A stretch of 64,000 nt of DNA from Sphingomonas sp. Leaf34. Its GTDB lineage: Bacteria; Pseudomonadota; Alphaproteobacteria; Sphingomonadales; Sphingomonadaceae. This document shows positions 56,542 through 64,000 of the stretch, in pieces (position 1 is the stretch's first letter; each line of letters opens with the position of its first letter). A model generated the notes under the pieces. It saw nothing but the letters and a program-made list of their open reading frames with translations, was not told the origin of the DNA and did not search any database. Both the position numbers and the translations under genes were made by a program. Where the stretch lies: contig NZ_LMLC01000002.1 in NCBI RefSeq assembly GCF_001421805.1, positions 496,001 to 560,000 of the forward strand, written 5' to 3'.

Positions 56542-56834
56542 ATGCGGATCGGAATCATCGATGCGGGGATGGCAGGACCTCCTGCGCCCAGGCGCTCCGC
56601 CACCGGGGTCACAATGCCATTGTGTTCGACAAGAGCCGCGGGCCCGGTGGCCGTATGTCTACCAGTTGCATCGACACGCCGCTGGGTGATGCTGTGTTCG
56701 ATCAAGGCGCGCTAGAGCTGCCGGCGCACGCGCCCGACGAGGATTTCGCGGGGGCCGCCGAAGAATGGAACAAGCGGCTCGACGCCGATCCTCCAGCACG
56801 GCAAGGCACCAAGATACCAAGGCGGATCGCTTGA
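56542..56834 (+). pseudogene. Truncated FAD-dependent amine oxidase/renalase-like gene
   Basis: Starts MRIGIIDAGMAG, a Rossmann FAD motif (GxGxxG altered to DAGMAG). A frameshift at about 56577 moves to SCAQALRHRGHNAIVFDKSR and GPGGRMSTSCIDTPLGDAVF, matching the second FAD motif of renalase-like oxidoreductases. Homology stops after about 90 residues (EEWNKRLDADPPARQ), whereas the family has more than 300. A dead fragment. Confidence 0.75.
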
Positions 56835-56924
56835 ATGAAAGTGTCGATAGTGATGATCGCTGAAGCCTAATATCACTCGCTGAACTGCTTCCGTGCGTTC
56901 AGCATTGGCACCTTTATGACCCAA

Positions 56925-56977
56925 ATGCGGACGTTTAGACCGTCCTACACGCTTCCCAACTTCAGCCGTTCGTTCAT
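56925..56977 (+). repeat. Interspersed intergenic repeat, copy F
   Basis: ATGCGGACGTTTAGACCGTC at the left and GCTTCCCAACTTCAGCCGTT plus CGTTCATCC at the right; one of the best copies. It lies in the 270-base gap between the truncated oxidoreductase and the DUF885 gene. Confidence 0.75.
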
Positions 56978-57106
56978 CCACAGCCGGCAGGATGCGACAA
57001 CGAGGACACGACACAGTCGAATTTCACGCGGCCGACCAAAGCGAAGCCGGCGCGCTTTCCCTTGCCAGCCGGGGCAGATACGACTGCCGCAAGCGAAGGG
57101 GAAACG

Positions 57107-58831
57107 ATGAGGTTTAAATATGTGGCGGCGACGGTGCTTCTCGCACTTGCTCCAGCAACGGCGTGGGCCCAGCCGAGCTCGGCTGATGCGCAGCTCAAGG
57201 CGATCTACGACGCTGAATGGAAATGGCGACAGAAGGATTTCGCGCAGATTACGGACGGCTTGCGAAGCAAGCCCACCGACCATTTCCCTGGCGTCGCCCC
57301 CGCTGACTGGGCGCGCCGGCGCACCTACTGGAGCACAGTTCTCGACCGCATCGCGCGTATTCCCGCGACGCAACTCTCGCCCGAAGAGCGATTGAACGTC
57401 GCTGTCCTCAAGGAATCGCTCCGCGCCGAAGTCGCGAACATCGACTTCCGCACCTACGAGGCGCCGCTCAACAGCGATTCCTACTTCTGGGGCGAAGTGA
57501 AGCCCTATGCCCCTCTCGAGACCGCCAACGACTATCGTCGGTACATCGGCCGGCTCAAGGACGTGCCGCGCTGGTTCGACCAGAACATCGCCAACATGCG
57601 CGCCGGACTGAAGCGCGGCTTCACGCCACCACGCGTGTCACTCGCCGGGCGCGATGCGACCATTGCCGCCTTCACCACGCCGGGCGCGGACAATCCACTG
57701 GCCGAACCATTCAAGACGATGCCCGCTTCGATCCCGGCGAGCCAGCAGGCGTCGCTGCGCGCCGAGGGACTGGCTGCGGTCGATACCGCCGCGGCCCCCG
57801 CCTATGCGAAGCTCCTCGTCTTCTACCGAGGCACCTACCTGCCCGGAACGCGCACGACGGTCAGCGCCGCTGCACTGCCCGACGGCGAGTCATTCTACAA
57901 AAGTCAGATCCGCGAATACACAACCCTCGAGCTCACACCGGAGGCGATCCATCAGATCGGCCTCAAGGAAGTCTTGCGCATCGACGCCGACATGAAGGCG
58001 ACGATCGCCACCACCGGCTTCAAGGGCAGCTTCGCCGACTTCCTCGCGTTCCTGCGCAGCGACCCGCAATTCTACGCACGAACCCCCGACGAACTGCTCG
58101 GCTTCTCGGCCTATGTAGCGAAGCGGATGGACGGACGGCTGAAGGACGTCTTCACCACCCTTCCCCGTTACCGCTTCACCATCCAGCCGGTGCCCGACGC
58201 GATCGCGCCGGTCTACACCTCGGGTCGCGGTGGGCTCAGCGCATGCCTCATGAATACCTACGACCTGAAGTCTCGCCCGCTCTACAACATCGTTGCGCTG
58301 ACGCTGCACGAATGCGTCCCCGGTCACAGCCATCAAGCCGCAATGGCGTTGGAAGCCCCCAGCCGCCCCGCCTTCCGCCGCCAGACGTACTTCTCGGGCT
58401 ATGGCGAAGGTTGGGGGCTCTATTCGGAATGGCTCGGCACCAAGCTCGGCATGTACCGCACGCCCTATGAAGAATTCGGTCGCGAGACCTTCGAGATGTG
58501 GCGCGCAGCGCGCCTCGTCATCGACACCGGCATCCACGCGATGGGGTGGAGCCGGGAGCAGGCGATCGACTATCTCGCCGGACACACGGCGCTCGCGAAG
58601 CTCGACGTCGAGATCGAAGTCGACCGATACATCAGCTGGCCGGGCCAGGCGCTTTCCTACAAGCTCGGCGAGATGAAGATGCGCGAGTTGCGCGCGAAGG
58701 CGGAGGCGGAGTTGGGCGACCGCTTCGACCAGCGTCGCTTTCACGACGCCCTGCTCGACATGGGCTCTGTCCCTCTGCCAGCGATGGAAGCCGAGATGAT
58801 AAAGTGGATCGCGGTAGAGAAATCACGCTGA
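57107..58831 (+). CDS. DUF885 family secreted peptidase-like protein
   Basis: A protein of 574 aa from the ATG at 57107 (GAAGGGGAAAC upstream). Signal peptide RFKYVAATVLLALAPATAWA. Most of the chain is helical; the zinc-peptidase-like motif LTLHECVPGHSHQ near residue 405 (HExxPGH) and FSGYGEGWGLYSEWLG near 435 are hallmarks of DUF885, related to M32/M3-like metallopeptidases. It probably acts in the periplasm on peptides; the substrate is unproven. A remnant of a second DUF885 C-terminus follows directly, so the locus once had two paralogues. Confidence 0.87.
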   Translation: MRFKYVAATVLLALAPATAWAQPSSADAQLKAIYDAEWKWRQKDFAQITDGLRSKPTDHFPGVAPADWARRRTYWSTVLDRIARIPATQLSPEERLNVAVLKESLRAEVANIDFRTYEAPLNSDSYFWGEVKPYAPLETANDYRRYIGRLKDVPRWFDQNIANMRAGLKRGFTPPRVSLAGRDATIAAFTTPGADNPLAEPFKTMPASIPASQQASLRAEGLAAVDTAAAPAYAKLLVFYRGTYLPGTRTTVSAAALPDGESFYKSQIREYTTLELTPEAIHQIGLKEVLRIDADMKATIATTGFKGSFADFLAFLRSDPQFYARTPDELLGFSAYVAKRMDGRLKDVFTTLPRYRFTIQPVPDAIAPVYTSGRGGLSACLMNTYDLKSRPLYNIVALTLHECVPGHSHQAAMALEAPSRPAFRRQTYFSGYGEGWGLYSEWLGTKLGMYRTPYEEFGRETFEMWRAARLVIDTGIHAMGWSREQAIDYLAGHTALAKLDVEIEVDRYISWPGQALSYKLGEMKMRELRAKAEAELGDRFDQRRFHDALLDMGSVPLPAMEAEMIKWIAVEKSR

Positions 58832-58858
58832 TACGGTCGGCTTCGCCTCGGGTGCTCG

Positions 58859-59080
58859 CAGCGCGAGGTCGAGCGCTATTGCGTTTCACCCGGGCAGGCG
58901 TGCCGCTACAAGATCGGCCATGCTGCCCGGCTGCGCGCACCGGCGAAGGCCAAGGCAATCGCCGGCGAGCGCTTCGATGTGAAGCATTTCCACGATGTAC
59001 TGGAAGCCGGTGCGATGCCGCTGACGATGCTTGAGCGGATTGCCGAGGAACATGCGCGCGGGCTTTCGGGCATGCTCCTT
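58859..59080 (+). pseudogene. C-terminal fragment of a second DUF885 gene
   Basis: In a frame different from the intact gene, REVERYCVSPGQACRYKIGH, AKAIAGERFDVKHFHDVLEA and GAMPLTMLERIAEEHARG reproduce the last 60-70 residues of DUF885 proteins. No start and no upstream part. The fragment differs enough from the intact neighbour (for example YCVSPGQA against YISWPGQA) to be a remnant of a paralogue rather than a recent duplicate. Confidence 0.8.
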
Positions 59081-59112
59081 CGAAATTCGATGTGTGCCTA
59101 CGCACTTAAACC

Positions 59113-59167
59113 CAGTTGCGGACGTTCAGACCGCCCTTCCCGCCACCCAACTTCGGCCGTTCATTCA
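59113..59167 (+). repeat. Interspersed intergenic repeat, copy G
   Basis: CAGTTGCGGACGTTCAGACC at the left, CCACCCAACTTCGGCCGTTC plus ATTCAG at the right; the clearest copy and close to the consensus. Similarity to copy C continues to about 59240. It follows the DUF885 remnant. Confidence 0.75.
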
Positions 59168-59346
59168 GGTCGTCGCGCGGCGGCGTTCGGCTGGCCAGTA
59201 CGGCCGGACGTATGTCTCAAACGGGAAGGAAAGCGGACGGTCCGCTTTGGCGGCCGCACCCTGGGACGCCGGCCACTGAACCGGCATCCCAGATGCATCA
59301 GTCTTTTGCATCGGCGGAACCCTCGATTTCCCGCCGCTCTTTGGTC

Positions 59347-59372
59347 GATGCAAAACCTGTGATTTTTGCATC
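59347..59372 (+). repeat. Hairpin repeat, left copy (GATGCAAAA-N8-TTTTGCATC)
   Basis: Perfect 9-base arms with an 8-base loop. The same structure with the same arms and loop length is found at 60061-60086, on the other side of a membrane-protein gene. A weaker relative (GATGCA...TGCATC) lies at about 59292-59312. Confidence 0.75.
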
Positions 59373-59498
59373 ATCATGCAAAGCGCGTTGGATTGCGTGA
59401 GAGCTGTTTTCTTTTTGTTGAAAGCCTGAGCAGTCATTGTAGGTGAGCTTGGGACAGGGAATACATGTGCTTCTGATTAAGCGTTCAGGGGGGCACAC

Positions 59499-60062
59499 AT
59501 GCGAGATTATTCAAGCATCTCATTAGCCGATGCGCGGAGGAATTATCTCGCTACCAGCACCACGGCGATGCCGATCGGTGGTTTTATAGCCTGGAGCGCA
59601 TTGGCGATCACCGCGTACCTTCTTGGCAACCAGCTTCCGAGCTTTGCGCCATTTATTGCCGCAGCCATCCCTTTTCCGTTAGCCCTGATCATAGACAAAG
59701 TACGCGGCGCGCCTGGGCTTCAATCGGAAAGTCGGCACAACCCCGTGACACAGCTGTTTATGCGATTCATCACGGTAGTTGGGCTACTTATACCGTTTGT
59801 GATTATCGCCGCGCGAGCCGCTGATAACCTCGATATTCTAATTCTGGGCCTCGCCATCCTCGCCGGAATGGTATGGGTGCCTCACGGATGGGGCGCTGAT
59901 GATCCGGCTGGGTTCATCCATTTCGTGATGAGAGCGGTCCTTTGCTACGCAGCTTACCTGTTCGTCCCCGAGGGGGTTCGCGGGGCTGCGATAGCTGGCG
60001 CTGCGGCGCTGACGTACGTTTACGCTATCGTTGCGATGCGGAAACCTTCCTCTGCACATTGA
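59499..60062 (+). CDS. Multi-pass membrane protein of unknown function (DUF7010-like?)
   Basis: A protein of 187 aa with about six hydrophobic segments (GGFIAWSALAITAYLLG, FAPFIAAAIPFPLALII, FITVVGLLIPFVIIAARAA, ILILGLAILAGMVWV, and two near the end). The start ISLADARRNYLATSTTAMPI and overall layout recall DUF7010-type proteins, a weak match. Base composition is clearly lower in GC than the neighbours. The stop codon overlaps the right copy of a hairpin whose twin lies 127 bases before the start, so the gene may have moved as a unit. Confidence 0.6.
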   Translation: MRDYSSISLADARRNYLATSTTAMPIGGFIAWSALAITAYLLGNQLPSFAPFIAAAIPFPLALIIDKVRGAPGLQSESRHNPVTQLFMRFITVVGLLIPFVIIAARAADNLDILILGLAILAGMVWVPHGWGADDPAGFIHFVMRAVLCYAAYLFVPEGVRGAAIAGAAALTYVYAIVAMRKPSSAH

Positions 60063-60086
60063 TGCAAAACTTTTAACTTTTGCATC
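60061..60086 (+). repeat. Hairpin repeat, right copy (GATGCAAAA-N8-TTTTGCATC)
   Basis: Same 9-base arms and 8-base loop as at 59347-59372; only the loop sequence differs (CTTTTAAC here, CCTGTGAT there). It begins inside the stop codon of the membrane-protein gene and could also act as a transcription terminator. The rest of the gap to 60253 shows no gene. Confidence 0.75.
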
Positions 60087-60253
60087 AGGAGGAAGCGGCT
60101 CGGGAGGAACCGACCGGAACGAATGACCGCTTTCGGAGCCCTAATTTGTGACACTCAGTGTCCGTCTTTGGGCGGAACTGCCCAGCAACGCGGGGCTTCC
60201 CAGACCCATTCCAAACACCTTGCGGCTGACCCGTCGATCGCTATCTCGGCCGC

Positions 60254-60379
60254 TCATTCATCGGCATAGCGCAAACTATAGATGTAAATGGCCGCTTTAC
60301 CTTCGCGTCTCACTCTAGTGTCGCGAACTTCGACCGCCATTTCATTTTCATCTGTCGTATTCCGGACATAGAATATCAT
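60254..60379 (-). CDS. 41-aa small protein coupled to the MerC-like gene
   Basis: The ATG at 60379 overlaps the stop of the MerC-like gene (ATGA), giving a 41-residue protein that starts MIFYVRNTTDENEMAVEVRD and ends AAIYIYSLRYADE. The mix of beta-type hydrophobic and charged residues looks protein-like. It has no known family. The coupling suggests that it is translated with the MerC-like protein. Confidence 0.45.
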   Translation of the reverse strand: MIFYVRNTTDENEMAVEVRDTRVRREGKAAIYIYSLRYADE

Positions 60380-60768
60380 GGAGCACCGCAGCCATGCCGG
60401 AGACGCAAATTGGCCGCGTGCGCTAGCGCCACCAGGATGCCCCCAGTTACCGTAACCGCGCTTTCGACGTCGCCTTCCGGCAGGGCGAAGGCACCTACCG
60501 TCATCAGACCCAGTCCAGCGACGCCAAGGCACAGGGGCCACAACGCCGCGTGGCGCGCATGTCCGCCGAGGAGCGCGACCGCCGCGAGCGGTACCGCCAA
60601 CAGCAGCAGCCAGCGGTGGAAGCTTTCAGGTATGACGATGATCACGGACACCGCCGGCACTGCCGCCAGGAGGAGCGGTAGCGCGAGGCAATGGACCATG
60701 CATGCTGCCGATCCCGCCATGGCTGCGCGATCGAGCCAATCCATTCCGCAAATCCGTATCGTTCTCAT
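60376..60768 (-). CDS. MerC domain-containing small membrane protein
   Basis: A protein of 130 aa (or 122 aa from the ATG at 60744). MDWLDRAAMAGSAACMVHCL begins the family pattern with the Cys-x3-Cys-type metal motif in the first helix; three further helices follow (PLLLAAVPAVSVIIVI, RWLLLLAVPLAAVALL, CLGVAGLGLMTVGAFAL) and a short Cys-containing tail (RLRHGCGAP). MerC-like proteins in this setting are predicted to carry Zn or other soft metals across the inner membrane. It diverges from the COG0523 GTPase gene; a Zur-like box lies between them, about 25 bases before the 60768 start. Confidence 0.78.
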   Translation of the reverse strand: MRTIRICGMDWLDRAAMAGSAACMVHCLALPLLLAAVPAVSVIIVIPESFHRWLLLLAVPLAAVALLGGHARHAALWPLCLGVAGLGLMTVGAFALPEGDVESAVTVTGGILVALAHAANLRLRHGCGAP

Positions 60769-60792
60769 CTTGCCACAACCAATATCGATGTA

Positions 60793-60812
60793 GTAATGAT
60801 ATACTGTATCAC
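60793..60812. promoter_or_regulatory. Zur-like box between the MerC-like and COG0523 genes
   Basis: GTAATGATATACTGTATCAC contains the palindrome TGATA-N5-TATCA (60797-60811), similar to the AT-rich dyad used by zinc uptake regulator Zur. It is 18 bases before the GTPase start and 24 before the divergent gene, so one site could repress both when zinc is plentiful. Confidence 0.6.
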
Positions 60813-60830
60813 GCTGTATGAGGTTAGTCG

Positions 60831-62048
60831 ATGCTCGAAGTTGAGATGCCGCTGCTACCGGTAACCGTCCTTTCCGGATTTCTGGGTGCCGGAAAGACGA
60901 CGCTCCTCAATCACATCCTCGCTAACCGCGAAGGCCGGCGCGTGGCGGTGATCGTCAACGACATGTCCGAGGTGAACATCGACGCCGATCTCGTGCGCAG
61001 CGGCGATACAGCGCTATCGCGCGGCGAAGACACGCTGGTCGAGATGACCAATGGCTGCATCTGCTGCACGCTGCGCGAGGATCTGCTCGTCGAGGTGCGC
61101 GCGCTGGCCGAGGCCGGGCGGTTCGACTGTCTGGTCATCGAGAGTAGCGGCATCTCGGAGCCGTTGCCGGTCGCCGCGACCTTCTCGTTCGAGGACGAGC
61201 AGGGCGAGAGCCTGTCGGACGTTGCGCGGCTCGACACGATGGTGACGGTGGTCGATGCCGCGAACCTGCTGCGCGATTACACAAGCACCGACTTTCTCGC
61301 CGACCGCGGCGAGGCGCTCGGCGACGACGACCGCCGCAGCCTGGTCGGGTTGCTGGTCGAACAGATCGAGTTCGCGGACGTGATCGTCATCACCAAGGCC
61401 GATCTCGTCGATGCCGCGCAGCTGGCAACCGTGCGCAAGCTGGTGGCATCGCTCAACGCCGATGCCCGCATCATCGAGGCGCGCCACGGACACGTCCCGC
61501 TCGACGCGGTAATCGAGACCGGACTGTTCGACGACGAAAAGGCGGAGCTCCACCCGCTCTGGGCGAAGGAACTCTACGGTCATGCCGATCATCGTCCCGA
61601 AAGCGAGGAATACGGCGTCGAGAGCTTCGTCTACCGGGCGCGGGCGCCGTTCGACCCGGCCAAGTTCCACGATTTTGCGCGCGGCGGTTGGCCGGGCGTG
61701 GTCCGGGCGAAGGGGCATTTCTGGCTCGCGACACGCCCCGATTGGTGCGGCGAACTGGCGCAGGCCGGGGCGCAGACGGTGACGGAGGCGCTGGGCCGCT
61801 GGTGGGCGTGCGTACCGGAACCCAAGCGTCCGAGCGGCGATGCCTGGGGCCGGATGGTAGCGGCGAAATGGTCGCCGATCTGGGGCGATCGGCGACAGGA
61901 ATTGGTCTTCATCGGCATCGACATGGACGAGGCCGAGATCAGGCGCCGCCTCGATGCCTGTCTTGTGCCGGCGGCTGCGTTCACGCCCCGGCTGTGGGAG
62001 GAAATGCCCGATCCATTCCCCGTCTGGGGCGTGCGGGAGACGGCCTGA
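60831..62048 (+). CDS. COG0523 GTPase, putative zinc metallochaperone (ZigA/YeiR-like)
   Basis: A protein of 405 aa: Walker [17 protein letters not shown] near 16, the metal motif [14 protein letters not shown] near 73 (CxCC, the hallmark of COG0523), ESSGISEP near 103 (Walker B-like switch), the base-specificity motif ITKADL near 188 and a C-terminal CobW_C domain ([20 protein letters not shown] near 265). It hydrolyses GTP to deliver zinc to client enzymes under zinc shortage. The start at 60831 has GAGG 6 bases upstream; MPLLPV at 60846 is an alternative. It is co-transcribed with DUF1826 (shared base in TGATG), and a Zur-like box lies in the promoter. Confidence 0.88.
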   Translation: MLEVEMPLLPVTVLSGFLGAGKTTLLNHILANREGRRVAVIVNDMSEVNIDADLVRSGDTALSRGEDTLVEMTNGCICCTLREDLLVEVRALAEAGRFDCLVIESSGISEPLPVAATFSFEDEQGESLSDVARLDTMVTVVDAANLLRDYTSTDFLADRGEALGDDDRRSLVGLLVEQIEFADVIVITKADLVDAAQLATVRKLVASLNADARIIEARHGHVPLDAVIETGLFDDEKAELHPLWAKELYGHADHRPESEEYGVESFVYRARAPFDPAKFHDFARGGWPGVVRAKGHFWLATRPDWCGELAQAGAQTVTEALGRWWACVPEPKRPSGDAWGRMVAAKWSPIWGDRRQELVFIGIDMDEAEIRRRLDACLVPAAAFTPRLWEEMPDPFPVWGVRETA

Positions 62049-62689
62049 TGAAAGGTATGTCGACCCTCGCCCCATCCCGCTCGCATGTCCATTGCGCGCG
62101 GACCGTTGGCGATCTCGCGGCGATCCTGGACCCCGCGGTGACTCTCGCAATCTGGGAGCGACCCTCGGTGGTGCCGGTCGGACCACTGAACGGCTTCGGC
62201 ACCATCCAGATGACGACTTCGGTCGATCGCGCGCACGCCGCGCTGACCGATGCGTTTGCGCAGCAGCCCCAGGCCGCCTGGCATGCGGATATCGCCGCGG
62301 ACATCGCTGCGCTCACGGCGTCCTTTGCGGCGATCATGGCGCTGTCGCACGTCGTGATCCGGCTCGAGCGGGTGGTCGGCGACGCCTGCAAACGCTGGCA
62401 CGCGGATTACGTGTCCGTCCGGCTGATCTGCACCTATCGCGGATCGGGAACGCAGTGGATCGAACGGGCGATCGAACGCGCCGATGCACCGCCCGTCGAG
62501 ACGCCGCGATCGCTTGCGCCCGGCGCGGTCGGCCTGTTCAAGGGTCGCGTCCTCGCCGGCGATCAGGCGATCGTCCACCGCTCGCCCCAGATCGCCGGCA
62601 CGGGCGAGGAGCGGTTGTTGCTCGCGCTCGACGCTCCACCACCAGCGGAAACCGCCGCGCTTTGGGAGCAGGCGATGCAACGTGGCTGA
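62048..62689 (+). CDS. DUF1826 family protein
   Basis: A protein of 213 aa whose features match DUF1826: LDPAVTLAIWERPSVVPVGP near 30, a central HVVIRLERVVGDACKRWHAD near 100 and YVSVRLICTYRGSGTQWI near 120, with FKGRVLAGDQAIVHRSPQIA near 165 and ERLLLALD at the end. The His, Cys and Asp residues in CKRWHADYVSVRL and VHRSP resemble a cupin-like metal site. It begins on the stop of the COG0523 gene (TGATG). DUF1826 genes are known to accompany zinc-responsive COG0523 genes. Function unknown. Confidence 0.83.
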   Translation: MKGMSTLAPSRSHVHCARTVGDLAAILDPAVTLAIWERPSVVPVGPLNGFGTIQMTTSVDRAHAALTDAFAQQPQAAWHADIAADIAALTASFAAIMALSHVVIRLERVVGDACKRWHADYVSVRLICTYRGSGTQWIERAIERADAPPVETPRSLAPGAVGLFKGRVLAGDQAIVHRSPQIAGTGEERLLLALDAPPPAETAALWEQAMQRG

Positions 62690-62773
62690 CATATTCGCGG
62701 CGCACCCTCGTCACGCGATCGCCGAACACCGTCTCGCTCCTCCCATGATCCACACCATCAGGATCCACCCAGC

Positions 62774-63562
62774 ATGACCCGTTTGCCGCTCATCATCGCT
62801 ATCACGCTGGCGAGCCTCGGTGCCGTTGCCGGTGCGCAGCAGGCGCTCGGGCCGGCGGGCTATCTCAACCCCGGCGCTTTCGACGTGCTGGCCGTCCTGC
62901 CGCCTGCGCCGAAGCCGAGCGACCCTCGCGGCATTGCCGACCGCGCGATCTTCAAGGCGACGCGCGCTCTTGAGGGAAGTCCGCGCTGGGCGATGGCGAC
63001 CAACGACGTCAAGCTGGCGCCCGCCGACCTGTTCCGCGATTTCAGCTGCTCGATGGGGATCGCGATGACCCCCAAAAACGCCCCGCGGACCGCTGCGCTG
63101 CTCCGGCGCGCGATGGTCGACACCGCGCGACAGAACGGCATCGCCAAGACATTCTATAGGCGCCAGCGCCCCTTCCTGATCGACCGCGGGCCGATCTGCC
63201 AGCCCGCCGCCGAGGTCGCGGACAGCTATGATTACCCCTCGGGCCATACCACCGCGGGCTGGACGATGGCGACATTGCTCGCGCAGATCGCGCCCGATCA
63301 TGCGACCGCACTGCTCGCGCGCGGACGGGCTTACGGAGAAAGCCGGATCGTATGCGGCGTCCACAATGCCAGCGCGGTCGAAGCGGGACGGCTGTCGGCG
63401 TCGTCGACGCTCACCGCACTGCAAGGCGACCCGGCCTTCACCGCCGATCTCGCCGCGGCCAGGCAGGAGATCGCGGCGCTCCGACAGACCCGCGGCGTGG
63501 CAAGACCCAACACGGCACTCTGCACCCGCGAAGCGGCACTCGTCGCCCAGCCGCTCTACTGA
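62774..63562 (+). CDS. Class A acid phosphatase (PAP2/PhoN-like), exported
   Basis: A protein of 262 aa with signal peptide [20 protein letters not shown]. Phosphatase motifs: KTFYRRQRP (Kx6RP) near 124, [10 protein letters not shown] near 155 (PSGH) and [18 protein letters not shown] near 192 (SRx5H, with the catalytic His). The Asp usually found in the last motif (HxxxD) is Ala here, which is also seen in some class A members, as I recall. It hydrolyses phosphomonoesters in the periplasm. It lies 84 bases after DUF1826, and the PhoD-like gene follows after 9 bases. Confidence 0.85.
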   Translation: MTRLPLIIAITLASLGAVAGAQQALGPAGYLNPGAFDVLAVLPPAPKPSDPRGIADRAIFKATRALEGSPRWAMATNDVKLAPADLFRDFSCSMGIAMTPKNAPRTAALLRRAMVDTARQNGIAKTFYRRQRPFLIDRGPICQPAAEVADSYDYPSGHTTAGWTMATLLAQIAPDHATALLARGRAYGESRIVCGVHNASAVEAGRLSASSTLTALQGDPAFTADLAAARQEIAALRQTRGVARPNTALCTREAALVAQPLY

Positions 63563-63571
63563 CGAGACACT

Positions 63572-64000
63572 GATGACCGATACGACCGGCTCGCACCTGC
63601 TCCTCAATCGCCGCACCATGATAGGGGCCGCTGCCGCCATGATCGGCGCACCGGCGATCCTGCGCGCACAGCAACTCTTCGCCGCCTATCCGTTTCGCCT
63701 CGGCATCGCGGCGGGGGATCCGGCCGCGGACGGGTTCGTGATCTGGACCCGGCTCGCCCCCGACCCGCTGGCCGAGCATGGCGGCATGCCGATGCAGCCA
63801 GTCGAGGTCGAGTGGCGGGTCGCGACCGATCCGCGCTTTGCGACGCTGGTTGCCGGCGGCAAGGCGCTAGCGCGTCCCGAACTCGCGCACTCGGTCCATG
63901 TCGAGGTCGCCGGCCTGTTACCCGATCGCCCCTATTGGTACCGTTTCACGGTCGGCAGCGAGCGTTCGCCCGCGGGATGTGCGCGCACGCTGCCGATCGC
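63572..64000 (+). CDS. phoD: PhoD-type alkaline phosphatase, cut by the window edge
   Basis: 143 codons to the right edge. A Tat signal ([20 protein letters not shown]) is followed by [20 protein letters not shown] and [15 protein letters not shown], the typical N-terminal domain of PhoD, then [13 protein letters not shown] and [15 protein letters not shown] of the fibronectin-like fold. PhoD hydrolyses phosphomono- and diesters in the periplasm with Ca/Fe. The catalytic domain lies beyond the window. It follows the acid phosphatase by 9 bases, in one operon. Confidence 0.88.

Noticed and set aside
19282..59167. The dispersed repeats as a CRISPR array
   Set aside because: Copies are kilobases apart, diverged and not separated by regular spacers; no cas genes are present.

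Overview
The window looks like a chromosomal stretch of a high-GC alphaproteobacterium, most likely a sphingomonad (Sphingomonas or a close relative). I base this on codon usage, on the TonB-receptor/esterase/flavoenzyme gene style, on a periplasmic aldehyde oxidoreductase set, and on short repeats of a kind I associate with sphingomonad intergenic DNA. No rRNA, tRNA, CRISPR array or replication origin was seen. All family names are by eye; nothing was searched.

Layout. (1) 1-9.1 kb, all minus strand and visibly lower in GC at the left edge: a surface-glycan locus with a DUF6165 protein, a 1049-aa protein with DUF4214-like repeats, a GT-A glycosyltransferase, a 992-aa GT9-type multidomain glycosyltransferase, an unknown 220-aa protein and a rhamnosyltransferase-like gene cut by the edge. 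Three of these are joined by 4-base ATGA overlaps. (2) 9.2-11.6 kb: a graveyard of decayed IS5- and IS3-family transposases. (3) 11.6-18.6 kb: a coupled GST / tandem-DUF1428 / VOC operon ending in a dead VOC gene; a HAD phosphatase; a zinc alcohol dehydrogenase with a textbook terminator; and three small stress-type proteins. (4) 19.4-25.5 kb: a periplasmic aldehyde oxidoreductase operon (paoABC-like) with a cupin, an SDR and a divergent LysR regulator. (5) 25.9-38.1 kb: a catabolic island of GDSL hydrolase, carboxylesterase, SDR, TonB receptor, GlcD-type flavoenzyme, HSL-type esterase, MFS transporter, AraC and GntR regulators and LldD-type flavoenzyme. Together these could import and split an ester of a 2-hydroxy acid and oxidise both stereoisomers. 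(6) 38.4-41 kb: a DUF3667 membrane protein and an M48-peptidase/TPM fusion lipoprotein.

(7) 41-47.7 kb, minus strand: a decayed acyl-CoA operon (frameshifted enoyl-CoA hydratase, frameshifted phosphotransferase, intact acyl-CoA dehydrogenase). It is joined through a chimeric ATPase/SDR reading frame to an ABC importer with a double permease. (8) 47.9-56.8 kb: an RcnR-like repressor with a strong operator, lysA followed upstream by three small coupled genes, then small enzymes (VOC, DUF4262, MsrA-like, aldo/keto reductase with LysR) among pseudogenes. (9) 57-64 kb: a DUF885 peptidase followed by the tail of a lost paralogue; a membrane-protein gene bracketed by two identical-architecture hairpins; a zinc-homeostasis set (MerC-like protein and a 41-aa coupled ORF divergent from a COG0523 GTPase plus DUF1826, sharing a Zur-like box); a class A acid phosphatase; and the start of a PhoD-type alkaline phosphatase.

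An interspersed repeat with a core of about 55 bp occurs at least nine times in the gaps of this window, always in the same orientation, often next to pseudogenes. Gene decay is conspicuous: at least ten broken genes or remnants.
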